This document shows, one piece after another, positions 1 through 5,486 of a stretch of DNA of 5,561 nucleotides. Position numbers and translations under genes: made by a program. Where the stretch lies: the NCBI GenBank assembly GCA_902783905.1, contig CACZSP010000284.1:1-5561 (forward strand), written 5' to 3'. The notes below the pieces were generated by a model. It worked only from the letters and a program-made list of their open reading frames with translations. It was not told where the DNA came from and did not search any database. This DNA is from an uncultured Ruminococcus sp. Lineage in GTDB: Bacteria; Bacillota; Clostridia; Oscillospirales; CAG-272. The stretch's first letter is position 1. The number at the start of each line of letters is the position of its first letter.

Positions 1-59
1 ACCTCGCTTTCGGAAGCGCGGAATACGGGACCGACGGGAAAACGGACGCTGTTTCATAA
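1..59 (+). CDS. Possible C-terminal tail of a gene entering from the left (partial)
   Basis: The third plus-strand frame is open from the window edge to a TAA at 57-59 and encodes 18 residues ending in EYGTDGKTDAVS. The composition looks protein-like and third positions are fairly GC-rich, as in the neighbouring genes. The strong hairpin at 88-146 lies just beyond the stop, as expected for two convergent genes sharing a terminator. The stretch is too short for homology, and another plus frame is also open here (to a stop at 91-93), so this is only a candidate. No function can be assigned. Confidence 0.2.
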   Translation, partial: LAFGSAEYGTDGKTDAVS

Positions 60-87
60 AAAACGCTTACCGAAAAACCGATACACC

Positions 88-146
88 GAATAAACGGCAA
101 CCGCGGAATGCCCGACGCACGGGCGGTCCGCAGTTGCCGTATATTC
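88..146 (-). terminator. Hairpin terminator at the end of the operon, possibly bidirectional
   Basis: Positions 94-114 pair with 120-140 around the 5-nt loop ACGCA. The arms are 21 nt with only three non-matching positions, and the outer 8 bp (ACGGCAAC with GTTGCCGT) are perfect. A further five pairs (88-92 with 142-146) extend the helix into the histidine kinase stop codon. On the minus strand the core stem is followed by TTTATT, a modest U-run, so this may be a standard intrinsic terminator or a weaker one helped by Rho. The palindrome could also stop transcription coming from the left. Confidence 0.6.
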
Positions 147-1410
147 ACTGAAGTATGACCGAAAAAACCGTTCCCCCGGGATCGCTTTCGGCGGATATCC
201 TTCCGCCCATACGCCCGGTCAGGTTTTTCGCGATCGCCAGCCCGAGCCCGAACCCCGGCGTGCTTCTCGATCTGTCGCTGCGGTAAAACCGCTCGAAGAC
301 GTGAGGCAGGTCTTCTTTTTTTATCGGTTCTCCGTGATTTTCAACCGTGATTTTCACGTTTTTCTGCGTTTTTGAAAGTGAAAGACGCACCGTGTCGCCC
401 TCAGGGCTGTATTTTACGGCGTTTTCTACAAGTATCGTCACGACCCTTTCAAGCGAATCAGGATCGGCGCGGCAGACGATCCCGTCGGGTATATCCGATT
501 CGACCGTTACGCCTCGGTCGAAGGCGACCGGCTCGAGTTCGAGCACGCACCCGGAGCAGATATCCGACGCCGAAACGTCGGACAGGACAGGCGCGTCGCT
601 CCCGGACTCGGACCTTGCAAGCTCGAGCATGCTTTCGACGAGCTTTTCCATACGGATCGCCTCCTCCTCGGTACCGTCGATCCATTTCTTTTGAGAAGAG
701 ACGGTATCGTCACCGTGGGAACGGAGGATCCGGCTGTTTGCCAGTATGACCGTCAGCGGCGTTTTCAGGTCGTGGGATACGTCGGCGACGAACTGCTTCT
801 GGGATTCCCAGGCATCCTCCACCGGTTTCACCGCCCTTCCGGCAAGGAACCGTAAAGCGAAATAAAAGAGCAGGAGTCCGGCCGCGGCCAGTACCGCCGA
901 CACCGACGCCGTTCGGACGATCCTGTCCTTCATTCCGGAGGTGTCGGCAAACGTGTATACGCTGCCTGTTGCGCCGTCCGTCCTTCTGAAAGCCAGCGAA
1001 AGCCGGCGCAGGGTGCCCGCCTCCGATCCGGTCTCCGCGGCTGCGGCAACGGCTTCCGACACCGTCTGCGAATCGGGTTCCTGCCCCGCCGAAAAAACTT
1101 CCGTTATTTCCCCGCCGGGAGCGCAGAAGACGGCGAAGGAGTAGACCGACGGGATCTCCTCGCGTCTCATACCCGAACGGCCGCCCGGATCGTTTCCGTC
1201 GCCGGGACGGGGTCCGGATCCCTCGGGTCTGTGTCCCGTCTCCCTGATCCTTTCCTGCCAGAAAGAGCCAGTCCTGTCGAGAGAAGACTCGATCTGCCGG
1301 ATTTCGGTATTGTACACGTTCACGAGATTGACGGCAACGATCAGAAGAAGCACCGCCCCGGACAGAATCATTCCGGCGAGTATGATTCGTTTTTTAAGCT
1401 TTTCAGTCAT
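145..1410 (-). CDS. Two-component sensor histidine kinase, membrane-bound (HisKA/HATPase_c)
   Basis: 421-residue sensor kinase expected to autophosphorylate on histidine and pass the phosphate to the response regulator encoded just upstream. A basic N-terminus (KLKKR) precedes transmembrane segment 1 at about residues 9-30. An extracellular region of about 135 residues follows, with a Gly/Pro/Arg-rich stretch at 57-80. Transmembrane segment 2 is at about 168-188, with no clear HAMP domain after it. The H-box VSHDLKTP carries His213, the N-box LVENAVKYSP carries Asn330, the F-box is VFERFYRSD (371-379) and the G2 box is GFGLGLAIAK (386-395). The usual DxGxGI G1 motif is altered to ENHGEPI (357-363), a divergence also seen in other Firmicutes kinases. 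The ATG overlaps the regulator's 3' end by 8 nt and lacks a strong Shine-Dalgarno, suggesting translational coupling. The ligand is unknown; the extracellular region matches no sensor fold I can name. Confidence 0.95.
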   Translation of the reverse strand: MTEKLKKRIILAGMILSGAVLLLIVAVNLVNVYNTEIRQIESSLDRTGSFWQERIRETGHRPEGSGPRPGDGNDPGGRSGMRREEIPSVYSFAVFCAPGGEITEVFSAGQEPDSQTVSEAVAAAAETGSEAGTLRRLSLAFRRTDGATGSVYTFADTSGMKDRIVRTASVSAVLAAAGLLLFYFALRFLAGRAVKPVEDAWESQKQFVADVSHDLKTPLTVILANSRILRSHGDDTVSSQKKWIDGTEEEAIRMEKLVESMLELARSESGSDAPVLSDVSASDICSGCVLELEPVAFDRGVTVESDIPDGIVCRADPDSLERVVTILVENAVKYSPEGDTVRLSLSKTQKNVKITVENHGEPIKKEDLPHVFERFYRSDRSRSTPGFGLGLAIAKNLTGRMGGRISAESDPGGTVFSVILQ

Positions 1411-2086
1411 CTGACGGATCCAGTCTGTACCCCATCTTCTTGCGGGATACTATTGCGCAGCCCGAACCGATAAAGGCAAGCTTGCGGCGCAGGAAGGAAA
1501 CGTACGCCTCGAGATTGTTGCCCGACAGGTCGGCGTCGTATCCCCAGACCTTGTTTACCAGCGTTTCCTTTGGTATCACCCGGCCTGCGCTGTCGGAGAG
1601 AATGCGGAAAAGCGCCGTTTCCTTGAAGTTGAGACGTATGCTTTTTCCGGTTTTCGTGCAGCAGAGGACCGAAGACGAGACGTCGAACTCAAGATCTCCG
1701 ATGCTTTGAACGTCGCTGACTATCTCACCTTTCCTGCGGGTCAGAACGCGTATTCTCGCAAGCAGCTCCTCCGGCGAAAAGGGTTTCGTCAGATAATCGT
1801 CCGCTCCCGCGTCGAGACCCCGGACCTTGTCGGTAAGCGAGTCCAGAGCCGTAAGGATAAGCACGGGGACGGGGTTCTTTTTTCTTCTGATTTCCGAAAG
1901 GACCTCAAGCCCGGTTTTGCCGGGCATCATAACGTCGAGCACTATCACGTCGTATATCCCGCCTTCCGCGTACGCCAGGGCGTCGATACCGTCGTAAACC
2001 GCGTCGACCGAGTATTTCTGTTCCTTCAGTATCTGGCAGAGGGCGTCGGACAGACGCTTTTCATCCTCGGCGACGAGTATTCTCAT
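1403..2086 (-). CDS. OmpR/PhoB-family DNA-binding response regulator
   Basis: 227-residue transcription factor, the usual length for the OmpR family. The receiver domain (about 1-118) has acidic-pocket residues Glu7 and Asp8, phosphoacceptor Asp51 in VLDVMMPG, Thr79 in LILTA and Lys101 in LTKPF. The C-terminal winged helix (about 128-224) contains the family-typical NFKETALFRIL, a VNKVWGYD segment, the recognition-helix region NLEAYVSFLRRKL, and a wing ending in KKMGYRL. The start at 2086 is chosen because the fold begins at once (MRILVAEDE) and GGAGG lies 7 nt upstream. The same frame stays open to 2431, but that stretch reads as Arg/Gly-rich noise antisense-free of any domain and lies inside the decarboxylase gene. 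Its ATG overlaps the decarboxylase stop as ATGA and its end overlaps the kinase start, so the three are translationally linked. The partner is surely the adjacent kinase; the target promoters are unknown. Confidence 0.96.
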   Translation of the reverse strand: MRILVAEDEKRLSDALCQILKEQKYSVDAVYDGIDALAYAEGGIYDVIVLDVMMPGKTGLEVLSEIRRKKNPVPVLILTALDSLTDKVRGLDAGADDYLTKPFSPEELLARIRVLTRRKGEIVSDVQSIGDLEFDVSSSVLCCTKTGKSIRLNFKETALFRILSDSAGRVIPKETLVNKVWGYDADLSGNNLEAYVSFLRRKLAFIGSGCAIVSRKKMGYRLDPSDD

Positions 2087-3414
2087 CTCTTTTCCTCCAC
2101 GTTCGTCAGGGCGACGCACCTGACGGTCTTTATTCCGTAATAATCGAACGCCTCCAGGGTGTCGCGGCCGATCACTTCCCCGCTCATCGCCACCGGTACC
2201 GCCGGCGGGCAGGACAGGCAGGCGTCCTGAAGGATCCTTCCTTCGCTTTCCCGGGCGGGAACGGCCTCGCCTTCCGCCGTCAGGGCCTCGCGGACGGTCA
2301 TCGCCTTCCTCCGGCGCGGAGGAGGCGGAGGCGATACGGTCACGGGATCGCGGCGCTGTATTCCGGCGAGCGCGTCCGCCAGTTTTTTCATATCCTTCCG
2401 CGAATTGGAAGGAGACGGCAGAAGAACGCACCGGTCGGGGTCGTGAAACTCAACGTATATCTCTTTTTTCGTAAGCTCGGCGGCAAACCGGTCTCCGGTG
2501 TATCCGAAGCTTTTGGGGCAGACGGTTATCTTCATCGGCTCGTCGCCGAAGGTTTCGATCCCGCGCGAAACAAGAATACCCCTGATCCGGTCGACCCGCG
2601 GCAGAAAGCGTGCGATATCCTCCCCGAACGAGTCGAAGCGGGCGTTCATCAGGTCAAGCGACCGGAGTATCAGATACGACGGACTTGTCGACGCGAAAAC
2701 CGACATGGCGTGCTTTACGTCGTCAGCCGTCTTCACGAATCCCTCGCGCAGATGCAGATACGCGCCGCCCGTCAGCACCGGAAGCGTCTTGTGGGCGGAT
2801 GTGCAGCAGATATCGGCGCCGAGATCAATCGGGAAAAGCGAAGGCGAAAGAAATTTCAGATACGCTCCATGCGCCGCGTCGACGAGCAGAGGCACTCCCG
2901 CACGCCGGCAGACCTCCGAAATGGCGCGAACGTCGGCGATCTTTCCGAGATAATCGGGAGACGTTATGAACACGGCGTCGTACCGCCGCCGCTCAAGCGC
3001 CGCCGCCAGCTCTCCGGGGCGCGTCTCGGCGGAAAGGAAGGAGTTCCCGCCGTCAAGAAAATCGATATCCGCACCGAGAGAAGCGCAGGCGTAAACGAAG
3101 GTCTTGTGCACGTTTCTCGCGGCAAGGATCACAGGATCCCGCTTCCCGGCGCAGACGAGATAAAGCATCGCCCTTATCGGAAGAGACGAACCTTCGGTCG
3201 AATAAAAAGTTGGACAACCGAAGGCGGCCGACGCTTTTTTTTCGCTTTCGGCGATTATTCCGTCGGCAAAATAAAGGGAATCCGCACCGTCGGTCGCGGT
3301 GATATCGTATTTTTCGGCGATTCCTCCCCTTCCCTTGTGTCCGGGCATGTGAAAGCGCGAGGCGCCCCGCCGGACGTAGGCATCGAGAAAATCGCTTATC
3401 GGGGTATCTGACAT
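2083..3414 (-). CDS. PLP-dependent Orn/Lys/Arg-type decarboxylase (short form)
   Basis: 443-residue fold-type I PLP enzyme of the Orn/Lys/Arg decarboxylase major-domain family, expected to decarboxylate a basic amino acid to a polyamine precursor (cadaverine, putrescine or agmatine) in the cytosol. Visible signatures are HMPGHKGRG (22-30), the phosphate-loop-like STEGSS (72-77), the ring-stacking His103, LLVDAAHGAYLKF with PLP-binding Asp179 and His182, and SAHKTLPVLTGGA with the Schiff-base Lys209. The C-terminal domain retains the family pattern CPPAVPVAMSGEVI (402-415). The length matches compact Firmicutes members (Bacillus YaaO-like) rather than the roughly 700-residue enterobacterial enzymes. 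The linker at 361-370 has five prolines followed by arginines. The gene begins 10 nt after scfB, with AGGTGA overlapping that gene's stop region as ribosome binding site, and its TGA overlaps the regulator ATG. Substrate cannot be read from sequence. Confidence 0.93.
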   Translation of the reverse strand: MSDTPISDFLDAYVRRGASRFHMPGHKGRGGIAEKYDITATDGADSLYFADGIIAESEKKASAAFGCPTFYSTEGSSLPIRAMLYLVCAGKRDPVILAARNVHKTFVYACASLGADIDFLDGGNSFLSAETRPGELAAALERRRYDAVFITSPDYLGKIADVRAISEVCRRAGVPLLVDAAHGAYLKFLSPSLFPIDLGADICCTSAHKTLPVLTGGAYLHLREGFVKTADDVKHAMSVFASTSPSYLILRSLDLMNARFDSFGEDIARFLPRVDRIRGILVSRGIETFGDEPMKITVCPKSFGYTGDRFAAELTKKEIYVEFHDPDRCVLLPSPSNSRKDMKKLADALAGIQRRDPVTVSPPPPPRRRKAMTVREALTAEGEAVPARESEGRILQDACLSCPPAVPVAMSGEVIGRDTLEAFDYYGIKTVRCVALTNVEEKR

Positions 3415-3424
3415 GGCGTCACCT

Positions 3425-4804
3425 TCATTCGGTCCCCTGTTCGTCGGCTTCTGCCGCCTTGAGCATTATAGCGCATTCGATGCGCTTTCTGAAAAGATCG
3501 CATCCGGCCTTGTAAACCCCGGCGACCGAACCCGTCGCGTGGTAGGCGTTGGCGGCGCACCCTCCCGAGCAGTAAAGCTTCGCCCAGCAGTCGCGGCACT
3601 CCTCCCGGGCGTAAACGTTGCAGTCGGCGAATTCCGACTGCGCCTCCCGGTTGGTAATACCGTCGTATATATTGCCCAGCAGATATTTTTTCTCGCCGAC
3701 GAACTGATGGCATGGGTAGAGATCTCCCGTCGGGGTGACCGCCATATATTCGGTCCCGGAACCGCATCCGGATATCCTTTTGTATATGCAGGGACCGCCC
3801 TCAAGGTCTATCATATAGTGATAAAAGGTAAAGGGGCGTCCCTCTTTTTCGCGCTCGAGCATCAGCCGTGCGAGCTCCTCGTACTGTCGGCAGACGGTCT
3901 CCCGGTCTTCCGGCGTCAGCGCCGCGGGATCGTCCTCCGCGCATACCACCGGCTCCATGCTCAGTTCGGTGAAGCCGAGATCGAGCATCGTTTTTATATC
4001 CTCGAGAAAATCCGGATTGGCGTGAGTGAAGGTCCCGCGGATATAGTAGTTCTTCCCTCCGCGGGCGGCGACGAGCTTTTGAAACTTCGGGACGATCCTG
4101 TCGAAGCTTCCGCGCCCGGCGTAATCGACTCTGAACCTGTCGTGTATCTCCTTCCGTCCGTCAAGACTGAGCACGACGTTCGAGCATTCCCTGTTGCAGA
4201 AATCGATCACGTCGTCGTTTATGAGCATGCCGTTGGTCGTCAGCGTAAAGCGGAAGTTCTTTCCCTTCTCCTTCTCGACCGACCTTGCGTACTCCACGAG
4301 ACGTTTTACCACGTCGAAATTCATCAGCGGCTCGCCGCCGAAAAAATCCACCTCGAGATTGCGGCGCTTCCCCGAGTTTTCGATAAGGAAATCCAGCGCC
4401 CTGCGTCCGACGTCGAAGCTCATAAGCGCGCGCTCGCCGTGGTATTTTCCCTGGCTTGCGAAGCAGTAGGAGCAGTTGAGATTGCAGGTGTGGGCGACGT
4501 GCAGACAAAGCGCCTTGATCACGCCCGACGTCTTCTTTTTCAGATCCTTCGCCATCGGTTCGAAAGTATCGGGAGTGAACAGCTGTCCCGAGTCCTTCAG
4601 CGACGTGATATCGTCGTAAAGCTCACCCAGCTCCTCCCGCGAAACGCCGGCGTATTTTTTCGAAAGATACGAGAGGGCGCCGCGGCGGCTTTTGCTTTCG
4701 TAAACCGAGATAAGGTCGAAAGCGATATCGTCCACCGTGTGGATGCTGCCCGAGCAGGAGTCGATAACAATATTGTATCCGTTAAGTTTGTACTGATGTA
4801 CCAT
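3425..4804 (-). CDS. scfB: SCIFF peptide maturase, radical SAM/SPASM thioether-forming enzyme
   Basis: 459-residue radical SAM enzyme that installs thioether cross-link(s) in the SCIFF precursor (CteB/ScfB type, ranthipeptide class). Residues 1-80 look like the RiPP recognition element that grips the leader; the opening VHQYKLNGYNIVIDSCSG is typical of this family. The SAM-cleaving cluster motif CNLNCSYC supplies Cys107, Cys111 and Cys114. FFGGEP (154-159) is the SAM-binding GGE motif. The SPASM domain has the complete seven-cysteine pattern for two auxiliary clusters: Cys347, Cys365 (in GDLYPC), Cys403, Cys406, Cys412, Cys416 and Cys435. I chose the ATG at 4804, preceded by GGAACGGAA, because the domain starts there. 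A TTG start at 4873 would add 23 residues unlike the family and would begin inside the palindrome at 4869-5027. The precursor gene scfA lies 270 nt upstream and the decarboxylase 10 nt downstream. Confidence 0.95.
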   Translation of the reverse strand: MVHQYKLNGYNIVIDSCSGSIHTVDDIAFDLISVYESKSRRGALSYLSKKYAGVSREELGELYDDITSLKDSGQLFTPDTFEPMAKDLKKKTSGVIKALCLHVAHTCNLNCSYCFASQGKYHGERALMSFDVGRRALDFLIENSGKRRNLEVDFFGGEPLMNFDVVKRLVEYARSVEKEKGKNFRFTLTTNGMLINDDVIDFCNRECSNVVLSLDGRKEIHDRFRVDYAGRGSFDRIVPKFQKLVAARGGKNYYIRGTFTHANPDFLEDIKTMLDLGFTELSMEPVVCAEDDPAALTPEDRETVCRQYEELARLMLEREKEGRPFTFYHYMIDLEGGPCIYKRISGCGSGTEYMAVTPTGDLYPCHQFVGEKKYLLGNIYDGITNREAQSEFADCNVYAREECRDCWAKLYCSGGCAANAYHATGSVAGVYKAGCDLFRKRIECAIMLKAAEADEQGTE

Positions 4805-4868
4805 TTTTCCGTTCCGTTCCGAATAATTGTTTTCGGGTGCTTCCCGCGCAAAAAAAGCGGGTTGAAAA

Positions 4869-5027
4869 GGCAATACCGCACAATTCGCGTTCGCGGAGCA
4901 TCGGGATCGTTTTTCGCCTGGTTTTTGTTGAAAAACTCGGTAATACTGTCTGTATTACAGCGTTTCGACGAAAAACAGGCGCCAAACGAGCCGTCAGGCC
5001 GCGTTGGGCGAATTGTGCGGTAATGCC
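4869..5027 (-). repeat. Long imperfect palindrome (about 160-nt hairpin) between scfA and scfB
   Basis: The spacer between precursor and maturase folds almost entirely on itself. The outer arms, 4869-4888 and 5008-5027, match over 20 bp with one mismatch. Inner arms pair in turn: 4892-4896 with 4999-5003, 4907-4912 with 4984-4989, 4915-4919 and 4921-4930 with 4966-4981 (with single bulges), 4933-4936 with 4962-4965, and the apex 4940-4946 with 4952-4958 around the loop TGTCT. On the minus strand the base of the stem is followed by TTTTC, so it could act as a leaky terminator or RNA processing site between high-level scfA and low-level scfB. It could equally be a miniature inverted-repeat element; I see no target-site duplication. 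Confidence 0.85.
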
Positions 5028-5055
5028 GTGTTTCTCCGAAAGAAAGGGAGCTTAA

Positions 5056-5067
5056 TCGCGATCGCGA
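5056..5067. repeat. 12-bp perfect palindrome TCGCGATCGCGA
   Basis: A perfect 12-bp palindrome starts 7 nt after the scfA stop codon, separate from the long palindrome at 4869-5027. It is too tight to form an RNA hairpin with a normal loop, so if functional it is more likely a protein-binding or methylation site (it contains overlapping GATC and CGCG). Chance in GC-rich DNA is quite possible. Confidence 0.3.
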
Positions 5068-5074
5068 CGTCTGC

Positions 5075-5230
5075 TTACCGCTTGTTTTCCTTCTTTTTTT
5101 CGCACTTCTGGTTTGCGATTCCGCAGCTGGTCTTGCAGGCGGACTGGCAGGAAGTCTGGCATTCGCCGCATCCGCCGTTCTTTGCGCTTTCGCAGAGGTT
5201 GCGGGTCTTGAGAGTCTTTACGTGCTTCAT
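5075..5230 (-). CDS. scfA: SCIFF ranthipeptide precursor peptide, seven-cysteine variant
   Basis: 51-residue peptide that is the ribosomal substrate of the downstream ScfB maturase. The start MKHVKTLKTRNL and the core CGECQTSCQSACKTSC are the hallmark of the SCIFF family. Core cysteines are at 21, 24, 28, 32, 36 and 43 (spacings 2, 3, 3, 3 and 6), giving the six-in-about-forty-five pattern. An additional Cys13 sits in the leader. Residues 1-20 are the presumed leader bound by the maturase; the tail KKKENKR is strongly basic. There is no signal peptide or membrane segment. Two ATGs are adjacent (5233 and 5230). I prefer 5230 because GGAGG lies 6 nt away from it but only 3 nt from the other, and the family begins MKH. 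Gly37 follows the fifth core cysteine, where the C. thermocellum homologue, from memory, has the cross-linked Thr. Confidence 0.95.
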   Translation of the reverse strand: MKHVKTLKTRNLCESAKNGGCGECQTSCQSACKTSCGIANQKCEKKKENKR

Positions 5231-5235
5231 CATAT

Positions 5236-5241
5236 ACCTCC
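5236..5241 (-). promoter_or_regulatory. Ribosome binding site of scfA
   Basis: GGAGGT on the minus strand is a strong Shine-Dalgarno match. It lies 6 nt before the ATG at 5230 and only 3 nt before the ATG at 5233, which decides for the second start codon. Confidence 0.8.
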
Positions 5242-5262
5242 ACAATATTATTATTCATAAAT

Positions 5263-5291
5263 ATTTTATCATCTCGGGGCGTTTATGTCAA
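5263..5291 (-). promoter_or_regulatory. Sigma-A promoter of scfA and the downstream operon
   Basis: The minus strand shows a perfect -35 box TTGACA (5286-5291), a 17-nt spacer and a -10 box TAAAAT (5263-5268), close to consensus for housekeeping sigma-A. Transcription should start near 5256, giving a leader of about 25 nt before scfA. A-tracts directly upstream (minus strand) could serve as an UP element. The strength fits an abundantly made precursor peptide. Confidence 0.8.
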
Positions 5292-5295
5292 GAGT

Positions 5296-5341
5296 TTTGT
5301 TTTTTCCGCCGGAAAAACATTTGTTTTTTCCGCCGGAAAAA
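5296..5341. repeat. Two direct copies of a palindromic box upstream of the scfA promoter (candidate operator)
   Basis: A 22-bp unit occurs twice without mismatch (5296-5317 and 5320-5341), with a period of 24 bp. Each contains the 17-bp perfect palindrome TTTTTCCGCCGGAAAAA (5301-5317 and 5325-5341). The proximal copy ends 4 nt from the -35 box; the centres fall about 53 and 77 bp upstream of the expected start. This arrangement suits tandem binding of a dimeric regulator or activator. The operon's own OmpR-family regulator is one candidate, although those proteins more often bind direct repeats than perfect palindromes. Confidence 0.6.
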
Positions 5342-5426
5342 GCAATCTCTTTTTTCTTAAAAATCCTGATTATTCACGCCTTTTTCCGATTCTTTCCGCA
5401 AAAACCTGCCGGAACGAAAAAAAAAC

Positions 5427-5455
5427 TTGCTTTTCTTCCTGCGATGTGCTATAAT
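5427..5455 (+). promoter_or_regulatory. Promoter of the tRNA-Trp gene
   Basis: TTGCTT (5427-5432), a 17-nt spacer and a perfect TATAAT (5450-5455) lie on the plus strand, with the mature tRNA 5' end 31 nt beyond the -10 box. It is divergent from the scfA promoter; about 136 nt separate the two -35 boxes. The DNA between them (5342-5426) is AT-rich and shows no gene. Confidence 0.75.
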
Positions 5456-5486
5456 ATTTTGCGTCTCAAAACACAATCGAATATAC

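Noticed and set aside
2087..2431. N-terminal extension of the response regulator to an ATG at 2431
   Set aside because: The added 115 residues are Arg/Gly/Asp-rich with no fold and overlap the decarboxylase in another frame; the receiver domain begins exactly at the ATG at 2086, which has its own GGAGG.
2443..3411. Plus-strand open frame of 322 codons opposite the decarboxylase
   Set aside because: Its translation is Arg-rich and lacks domains, and it covers the catalytic motifs of the decarboxylase on the opposite strand.
4805..4868. Separate promoter for scfB
   Set aside because: No pair of -35/-10 boxes of reasonable quality and spacing was found; the only candidates are TTGCGC with ATTATT at poor match, so scfB is taken to depend on readthrough from scfA.
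4805..4873. Upstream TTG start adding 23 residues to ScfB
   Set aside because: The family starts at the equivalent of MVHQYKLNGYN; the extension has no family likeness and its TTG is buried in the base of the long palindrome.
3413..5023. Long plus-strand open frame of 536 codons opposite scfB
   Set aside because: It is antisense to a fully supported radical SAM gene with all its cluster cysteines, and the translation shows no recognisable domain. It arises from GC-rich codon use on the other strand.
4869..5027. Insertion sequence remnant encoding a transposase
   Set aside because: The palindrome has no coding capacity, no transposase fragment and no evident target-site duplication; at most it is a non-autonomous element.
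5052..5258. Minus-strand 68-codon frame overlapping scfA
   Set aside because: It is Arg-rich with no domain, and it is a different frame of the clearly recognisable SCIFF peptide gene.
5296..5341. CRISPR array
   Set aside because: Only two units separated by 2 nt, each internally palindromic, with no spacers and no cas genes.
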